Below the pieces are notes generated by a model. The model was given only the letters and a program-made list of their open reading frames with translations, was not told the DNA's origin and did not search any database. From assembly GCF_901709675.1 (NCBI RefSeq), contig NC_051095.1, forward strand, positions 803,001 through 867,000: DNA of 64,000 nt, written 5' to 3'. The DNA is from Syngnathus acus (taxonomy: Eukaryota; Chordata; Actinopteri; Syngnathiformes; Syngnathidae). The translations under genes were made by a program, and so were the position numbers. This document shows positions 56,925 to 64,000 of the stretch, piece by piece; within the stretch, counting starts at the first letter, position 1; every line of letters begins with the position of its first letter.

Positions 56925-57150
56925 CGTGGGCCCAGACGTCAGCATGAGGCACTTGCACACACTGGGACAATTGAGCGGCAGGGTGCCAATTATGGTGATT
57001 GGCACCTCTATTTGAGCGAGGACGGGCCTGCAGAAAAGGGACCAGATGGGTGGCCTGTTCTGCAGCTTGGGCCTGGCTCAAACACATCACAACATTGTCA
57101 TCGTCCCATCAGGTGCGCCCGGACCAGGAAATCGGCCAAAGGTACCCTTC
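56925..57150. promoter_or_regulatory. unique non-coding block downstream of vax2
   Basis: Non-repetitive sequence between two CA arrays, containing CCAATTATGGTGATTGGCACC and GGCCTGCAG phrases. No exon signal is seen. Listed as a candidate conserved element only. Confidence 0.25.
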
Positions 57151-57154
57151 TGAC

Positions 57155-57155
<1 letters not shown>

Positions 57156-57244
<89 letters not shown>
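57156..57244. repeat. (CA)n microsatellite
   Basis: About 44 perfect CA units, among the longest simple repeats in the window. Confidence 0.95.
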
Positions 57245-57248
<4 letters not shown>

Positions 57249-57639
57249 TTGATTTGGGCCTCATTTGTGAGCAAAGCCTGCACGAAGGCCCGGCCGGCTT
57301 TCGGAGCTGTCGCCCAGTTTATGCTGACTGACTATCCTGCAGTGTGTTAAGAATTTGTTTTTTTTCTAGCACCCTCTCCAATCAGCTTAGAAAATATCAC
57401 TGGTGACAATTGAAAATGTTAGGCTTGTCTCAATTAGCAGAAAAAAGGAACTTTTGTTTATTTAATGAAGTTTATTTGAATGAAATTAGATAATAGAAGC
57501 TCCAAATAGTGACGAAAATGCAAATGTTTCTCTCTTTGTGCACATGATGAAAACTGATCACAATTTATTTTACTCGTATTATTATTATTATTTTTTTAAT
57601 TCATTGGTTTTCCAATTTGATCCTCCAAATATCAGTCAA

Positions 57640-58060
57640 GATGTCCAAAACGTACCTGGTTTTAGAGCCGAACGTTCAGATAAGCTCAAAGTTTGGACAA
57701 CCCTTCAGGAATGCACCTCCCTCCCTCCCTCCCTCCCTCCCTCCCTCCCGCCACCCTTCTTGCATCCCTCTGTCCTCTCCCTTTCTCCAAAGCAGCTCAG
57801 GCTCCCAGCAGGTGGGTGGTGAGGGCCTCCACTAATTAGGGTCACTAATTGGGGGTCGGTCGGGCCAGGGACCCCTCCACACCTGCATGGTCATGTGACA
57901 TTCAAAGAGGTGCGCAAAGGTCAAGGCTTTGGATTAGTTGCATTGGGAAGGCAGAGAAAAGGGCAGGAAATCCAGAATTAGGGAATACGCTTCTCCCGAG
58001 GCTTGCTGGAAAAGAGTTCCTCCTCATCCTCGACACGCATTTTCAGGCAACTAGAAAGAC
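57640..58060. promoter_or_regulatory. candidate conserved block with paired TAATTA/G sites
   Basis: After a CCCT run (57716-57748) comes unique sequence with CACTAATTAGGGTCACTAATTGGGG (shown here as two sites about 12 bp apart, near 57831 and 57843), AAAGGTCAAGG and GGATTAG. The spacing of homeodomain cores is suggestive. No coding signal is seen. Confidence 0.35.
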
Positions 58061-59277
58061 ATCAAGATGCATGTGTGTGTATATATATATACTGCATGTA
58101 TATTTTGGGGTGTAACAAAAATATATGAGTTGGAATATCGCTTTTGTTTTAAAAGATGAAGTGCATCACGTTGAATCTTGAAAATCTATCCAAATCTGTA
58201 TTCAATTAGCTTTTATTGGAGAGAAATACCTTTGAAGGAAATACCGTCACATTTACTCATTACCTACTCATTACATCAAAATTAAAAAACAAAATGTATA
58301 TATAGCTCAAAAAAAAAAAAAAAAAAAAAAATATTCAAGATTCAAGATATATATATATAGACATGGAATGTCTGTATATCTACGTATAATATATATCTTT
58401 GTACCTACAAAAGGCAGAAGAGCGCAGAGAAGTGCAAGACCACTCGCAAGGGATTTCAGGCAGCCAGGTCAAAGGTTAATTGCCAGGTGCCATCCCCCCA
58501 CCCCCTCGACAGTGGGCGGGGCTAGCTCAGCATTGGTCCGGAGCCGGCCCCGCCCTTCCCCTCGCGCTGATGTCGGCTTGTTTTGACAGCGTTCACGCAG
58601 AGTCGGCTGAAGGGGAAAAAAAAAAAAAAAAAGACTGGCGGTTGCATTCCTCTGACCCTTCCAGTTTGAGGAAACGAGGCTGTTTGAATAGAAACCGTTT
58701 CCATTAAAGTATTTTCGAATGCGGCTTTTATCATGTCATTGAACAGTCGCTCTTTGTCGGGTCCGCCGCAACCTTGCATTTCCCTCGTTGATGAAAATAT
58801 TTGAAAAGGCGCACGTTGAGGCCAGCGTTGGCACGGCGGAATCGTGTTTGTCAAGGCCCGGCGCGGTCGGACACAAACAGGCATTTAGAGCGAGAATTGC
58901 AGGCTGACCCGCGGCCGGCGCCCGCGTTTTGTGGCACTTTCCAATTTGCCAAGCTTTCAAAGCGGCGAATGAATGTTCAGTCGGCGCACAATATTGCACA
59001 TTGTGTTTTTGCCCTTCCGCACAATGCGGCCGGTGGATGAGAAGGCGAGGCCTCGCCTCCCGCTTTTCACCAACCCGAGCTGCCAATTTAGCCGATTCAA
59101 GGCCGCCCGGCCTCGTGTTCCGACGCGCATTTTGCGCGGAGGTTCGCCGCTTGCCCGCCGACGAATATGCAATACGACGTACAGTGAGCAACTTCGCGAT
59201 GACTTTGTATCACTACACAACTTGAGTCATTTCAGGTGTTTTTATGGCAACAATGTTTGTTAGCGCAACCAAGGTAG
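58061..59277. other. intergenic sequence, no gene seen
   Basis: Short TA runs (58081-58092, 58349-58360) and a poly-A run (58308-58330) are followed by GC-rich unique sequence at 58480-59230. Open frames here are uninterrupted only by composition and resemble no family I know. Confidence 0.5.
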
Positions 59278-59279
59278 TA

Positions 59280-60337
59280 CCGTATTTTTCGGACTATAAG
59301 TCCAGGGCGCTTGCGTGTGTTGGCTCAGATGTTGAGCTCTTGATTTGTGAAATAAAGAGCCGGTTATCAAAGCCATGTCTTGCCTGGTACTTTGGTAACG
59401 CTACAATATAGTTGCATAGGTAGATCTGTGGAATAATTGGAGCCGCCAACTGACAACGAGGCTGACGTCAGCACGCACGTAGGTCCACGACAGCTGCTTT
59501 TTTTTGTTTTGTTTTGTTTTTACACAGAGGATGAATATTCTGGTGGATTTAATGATTTGGAGTGACACGGATGGTTCGTTAAAATTGTTGTTTATATTAC
59601 ATTTATTTGATATATCTAGTCTGACGTCAACAGCGCATGGTTCCGGTGTCAAGAACTGTGTGGGTTATTTTGTTTTTTTTTAAGTAACACGGAAGATTCT
59701 GATGAATTTATTGATTTGGAGCGACACGGCCGGTTCGATGAAATTGTTGTTTATATTACATTTTTAGTATGTAATATATCTAGTCTGACGTCCGCGGCGC
59801 ACGTAGTCTTTCCGGCGTCAACAGCTGTTTTTTTTTTTTTGCTTTTTTCCAAGTGACACGGAAGACGAAGATTCTGATGGATGTATTGATTTGGAGTGAC
59901 ACGGGTGGTTCGAGAAAATTGTTGTTTATATTGTTATTTCATACATAGTTTATATATTGTTATATGGGCCTGTAGAAAAATTTGAACTGCAACGCGCCGC
60001 TGACGTCGGACTTGTTTACATAAAAGAGGACCAACTCGATCGATGGCTTTAATGATTTGGAGTGACGCAGATGGTTTGATAAAGGTGTTATTTATGTTAT
60101 AGTTATTTGAATAACTGTTATTGTTACATCAGGCCCGTTCTCAGCTTCTCGTTTGTGTTTATGTCACGTTAGCATACTGTATCAATTAGCCTGTTGTTGC
60201 TCGTTCTTGGTGTTGGATTTTGTCGAATAAATTTCCCCCAAAATGCGATTCATACTCCGGGGAGACTTGTATATGTTTTTTTTTTCACTTTATTGTGCAT
60301 TTTATGGCTGATGCGACTTTTAGTCCGAAAAATACGG
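59280..60337. mobile_element. 1.06-kb TA-flanked inverted-repeat element with internal reiterations
   Basis: The left end begins CCGTATTTTTCGGACTATAAG. The right end reads CTTTTAGTCCGAAAAATACGG, an imperfect inverted match. TA dinucleotides flank both ends (59278-59279, 60338-60339). The ends match those of the 412-bp MITE at 30490. Inside are four diverged units of about 150-250 bp, each with GATTTGGAGTGACAC-G and TTGTTTATATTA. No intact transposase is visible. Confidence 0.75.
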
Positions 60338-60339
60338 TA

Positions 60340-62020
60340 AGTTGTTTTTCCTCTGAACTCAAAGTCAGGCTTCAATGCGAGCGACAACTTTGTTTTTCTC
60401 GTGAAAAGCAAGAAAGATAGTTTTCACGACAGCAAAACTTCCAACATTTGGTTGAATTTCCCAACCTGTCAAATTGGAACTTTTTGAGTGCACCTGACAT
60501 TTTTTTCTTTGCAGTGTACAGCCCCCCCAAAAAAGAATCATACAGTGGCATTCAACTTTATCTTTCACTTGATTCGATTTTCATCTTCTGCGCCCACCCG
60601 CACCATTCACGGTGGAGTAAAAAAATAAATAAATAAACGAAGAAATACTGTAACTATTGTATACAACAACAATCACGTCTTTGTGTGTGTAAACGTCGTT
60701 ATTTTCTTCCACTGGAATGCAACAATTGAGACTCTCGGCAGTCATGAATGAAGTTTGAAGCAGATATTCATCCCACTGATTTGTTTTTCGACATTACACT
60801 TTACCCGTAGCCTTGTATTTTTACTTTTTTTTTTCTTTTAATGTCTGACTGCATTTCCATGGCAACAATTGGAACGGGCAAAGTTGGCCAAAGCGAGGCA
60901 AAAAACCTTTACGGTTGTATTGTTGTGACCAGTTCCTCTTTTTTTGCCCAATAAAAAAAATCCTTTGGGGATTTTACAATTTTTTACAAACCCCAAAAAG
61001 CTTTCAAAAATGTTGATAAGCATTTTGTATATTTTTTTAAACATTTAGAATAATTCCCACAAATTTATATTCACAGACATCAAACATTGCATCACTGCAC
61101 GTATCATTAGCTTAACTTGGGTGCTAGCTTGATGCTAACATACAATGGTAAAGGGTAAAAGAATCCTTTGGGCACTTACATTTTTTTTAACAACCCCCAA
61201 AACGCTTTCAAAAATGCTGATAAACATTTAGTATATTTATTAAATATTACTATATTTTCCACAAATTTATATCCACAGACATCAAACATTACATAGCTTA
61301 ACGAGTCTGCTAGCTTGATGCTAACATACAATGGTAAATGCTATGGACGGGCTAACAACCAGCAAAAAAAAAAAACAGTTGAAAGACAAACGGAATGAAT
61401 GTTGCACTTGTAGGCTTTCTATTTATCCTTCATTTGGGCTTCTCGCTCTTCGGGGTCACAGCAGGTTGCCCTCATTAGTACCGGGGGGTCAGTCTGTCAC
61501 CCTACTTGCACCGCCGTCCCCTCCCCAAAAAACAAAAAAACAAAAAATAAAACCCACAACGACCACACACAACACAAACAGGATGGTAACCTCTAACCTC
61601 TTTGCTTTAAAAATGGCGAAAAAAGGCCAAAACACACAACTTCTTCCTGGTCACACTCACAGAGGGCGCTAAAGAGGCCCAAGCAGAAGTGGGGAGGGGG
61701 GGAGCAAGCCACTCTGTTTTTCAACCGACGTGTGAACAAAAGCTGGGCCAAAGTGGCGGAGCACAGCCCGGGGTGTTTACTGCGCTCGTATCTATAACCA
61801 ACAAATCAGCCATGGCACCCCAAAGCGCACGCGCACACACACAAATTCACCCCACCCCACCTCCCCCACTGCCTGCCCCCTTTTCCGTCATTGGAAGCCT
61901 CGAATGAAGGAAACGTCCATCTGGGTGTGATCAGCAATTACGGAGGGAAGCTGTCAGCATGCATTAAGGCCTGCAGGGAAGGCGGGCGTGTTCCCGCGGC
62001 TTTTATGATGGGGTAGGGGG
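60340..62020. other. intergenic sequence with a ~190-bp duplication
   Basis: AT-rich. Two related segments lie near 60950-61145 and 61160-61335, sharing ATCCTTTGGGGATTT/ATCCTTTGGGCACTT and GCTTGATGCTAACATACAATGGTAAA. Unique GC-richer sequence follows 61380, with a block at 61870-62010 noted separately. No exon is seen. Confidence 0.5.
61870..62010. promoter_or_regulatory. candidate conserved block
   Basis: Non-repetitive sequence containing GATCAGCAATTACGG, TCAGCATGCATTAAGGCC and GGCTTTTATGATGG. The dense homeodomain-like and palindromic phrases and lack of repeats suggest a conserved non-coding element. This is inference only. Confidence 0.3.
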
Positions 62021-63119
62021 GGGGGGCAAAGTGATGTGGTGGAGAAAAAGCTTCATTTTCCTCGACTTGGCCCAAACTATTCAAATATTTTTTTCCCCAC
62101 CTTTTTTTGCCGCTCTCTTCCTTGAAGAGTCGCTTGAACGCAGCAAGCTTTTAGCGCAAGATCGGCATTTTTCAGGTCACGCCCGCATAGCATTTTCAAC
62201 TGGTCCAGGTCGTGAAGTAACAAAGCAGCCCCGGAGTATTAGGCTTCGTTTTCTGTTTTGTCAAACGACTTGTTCCACTGCAAACTTTCCCAAAACGCCA
62301 GTCGTAACGACGACGCGGCCCGCATCGACGACGGTCCCGATGTAAGCGATACGCCGGAAAGTGGACGCAGCTCGTGGCTGGCCCCCTTTTGTCGCTGCTC
62401 ACTGGCACAGGCGGTGATTCCCTGTAACACTTGAGCTGCCACCGGTGTTCTCAGGGCACAAAAGCACCATCATTAACTTTTTGCTCCGTCGGAATGCTGC
62501 AGCACGGCGGCCAACAAGCCCCCCCCCTCCTCCCCCGTCTCGCCCCCCTTTTTTCGGCTCGCCCTCATTTACTAAGACCAGGTGTGCAGACCCACAACAA
62601 GAGGGAGGGGGAGCATCAGTGCGCACTATTTATTCACTGAGGTCTTTCTCAAGGTCTTGATTGGGTCGTTTGTTTGCTCAACTACCGATTGGCCGGCGAG
62701 CAAATGAAAAGTCGGCCGACGAGACAAAGACAGTGCGCGCGTTTTTTTTTTTTTGCGCCGGGGTGCTCCTGTGGCATTCGATACCGCCAAGGCCGCCGCC
62801 GATGGGGGCGAAAGGGGGCGGGGCCAGCGGAAGGTCATTGAAAGTCGCAGGTGGGAGAAATCCATTCCAATTTCACTTTATTGCTCGTAAACCTTTTTCC
62901 GTACCGCAATTCATGTTGTGTATTTTAGGTCCTATTATATTTTGGTTTGAGCATCCGTGCTCCATTTTGCCACGTTTTTTCATGGCGGTTGTGGTAGACT
63001 ATTGATTGCTGTCCTTTTTGCGTGTTTCCCCACGGAGGACACTGCACGCCCATCCGTGTGTGGTTGCCGCATCGGATCCGGGAGGGCTCATGTGCAAGAA
63101 ACTGTGAATTCTGTGTGAT
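62021..63119. other. intergenic sequence, no gene seen
   Basis: Unique sequence with C and G runs (about 62519-62528, 62022-62030) and a T run (62744-62755). No frame with recognisable homology. Confidence 0.5.
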
Positions 63120-63520
63120 GTGTCACTTTGAATCCGGTCCCAGAGAATGTGTGAATGACTCATTGTGAGTGCGTGTGTATGTGTGTGTGAGGGTAATTGG
63201 GAGGCGGGCGGGTGGGGTACCGGGCCGGGCCTGGCAGGTTGAGCGAGTTGCTTAAAAACTCTTTTCAGGGGAGACGCAGCAGGCGTGGAGGGAGACGGGG
63301 GCCGGTGGAGTGGGTGGGGTGGGGAGACCAGGACTAATTGGCACTAATTGAATTGGATGTGCTGATCAGATGGGAGGCTGTGGAAGTAATCGGAGTTGTC
63401 ACAGTAGATAACGCAGGGCTGTCCCAGAGTGTCCGCCTCATGTGACAGCCTGTAACATAGCCTGTGAGAGGGCAGCGGCCCCCTTTGTCCACGCAACAAA
63501 GGTTGCCAACTACAGCGAGC
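63120..63520. promoter_or_regulatory. candidate conserved block with TAATTG cluster
   Basis: The segment around 63330-63480 contains ACTAATTGGCACTAATTG followed by AATTGGATGTGCTGATCAG, AGTAATCGG, and a well-mixed unique sequence up to AACAAAGG. The two TAATTG cores are 11 bp apart, suitable for a Q50 homeodomain protein such as Vax2. No exon is visible. The target gene is unknown because the next gene lies outside the window. Confidence 0.35.
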
Positions 63521-64000
63521 GGCGAGCGGGAGGCGGGGGGGCAAACAGGCGAGGAAGTCAGCAAAGAGAATGAACAGGACGCTCCAAACAAGTGCAGGCG
63601 GCTTGTTTACAAATGCGGCGAGGGAGACGACGCACCGGTTCTCGGACTTTTCATTTCCTGTCCGGGTGGTTGTTTGATTTTTGACATTTGAAAAAGGCTT
63701 CAATGCAACTCCGACATTCCTCAGCAAATTTACAAAAAGTGTCAATGGGCAAGAAAATACCTTTGGAGGACTTTGCAGCAGAAGCACGTCAATCAAAACG
63801 ATTTTCCAAACGCAAGTGCTTAACGGTTCTGTTGAAAGAAAAAAAGAAAAAACAGATCAACTTCACTGCTGTCCAATTAAGCAACATTTCTCAGCGTGCA
63901 CATCTGACTCACACACACACATTTATACACACATGCACACGCCGTTCACGAGAGAGTGGCGAGCGAATTTGCGTCGGCTCGCGCACTTCGGGAAGACTGA
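63521..64000. other. right edge, no gene seen
   Basis: Unique sequence with a CA run (63911-63945). There is no exon evidence up to the end of the window. Confidence 0.5.

Overview
This is vertebrate, almost certainly teleost, genomic DNA. Genes are split into many small exons with GT-AG introns, many under 150 bp. There are long CA/GT, GGAA, CATC and CACT arrays, runs of up to 30 G, CpG-rich exons and fish-type SINE/LINE tails and TA-flanked MITEs. The compact introns suggest a percomorph fish. The species cannot be named from the sequence.

Eight protein-coding genes can be assembled exon by exon, and in each the reading frame closes across every splice junction. In order: klc2 (kinesin light chain 2, +, 872-4141, 13 coding exons, 623 aa); actn3 (muscle alpha-actinin, -, 5392-12236, 21 coding exons, 893 aa); rbm14 (RNA-binding coactivator/paraspeckle protein, -, 16268-19939, 3 coding exons, 542 aa); ccs (copper chaperone for SOD1, -, 22264-24586, 8 coding exons, 263 aa); gal3st3 (galactose-3-O-sulfotransferase, +, 25745-27070, 2 coding exons, 412 aa); rin1 (Ras/Rab interactor, +, 32357-38210, 11 coding exons, 789 aa); adissp, the homologue of human C20orf27 (+, 40841-42811, 5 coding exons, 214 aa); and vax2 (ventral anterior homeobox 2, +, 46432-53478, 3 coding exons, 293 aa). 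Probable non-coding first exons are visible for klc2, rbm14, rin1 and adissp, and polyadenylation signals for most genes.

The genes do not form one pathway. The first six correspond to the human 11q13 neighbourhood (KLC2, ACTN3, RBM14, CCS, GAL3ST3, RIN1). The homologues of the last two lie elsewhere in humans (C20orf27 on chromosome 20, VAX2 on chromosome 2), so a synteny break lies between rin1 and adissp. klc2 and actn3 converge. ccs and rbm14 are head-to-tail with a very short spacer. ccs and gal3st3 are divergent.

The right-hand 10.5 kb (53.5-64 kb) has no recognisable exon. It holds the vax2 3' end, long microsatellites, a 1.06-kb TA-flanked inverted-repeat element and several blocks of non-repetitive sequence rich in TAATT cores, which are candidate vax2 regulatory elements.

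No CRISPR array, intact autonomous transposon, integrated virus or clearly novel multi-gene system was found. The most unusual features are small-scale: an in-frame coding minisatellite in adissp, a duplicated splice-acceptor region in rin1, twin perfect palindromes upstream of rbm14, a MITE family whose larger member carries internal reiterations, and several intronic tandem repeats.
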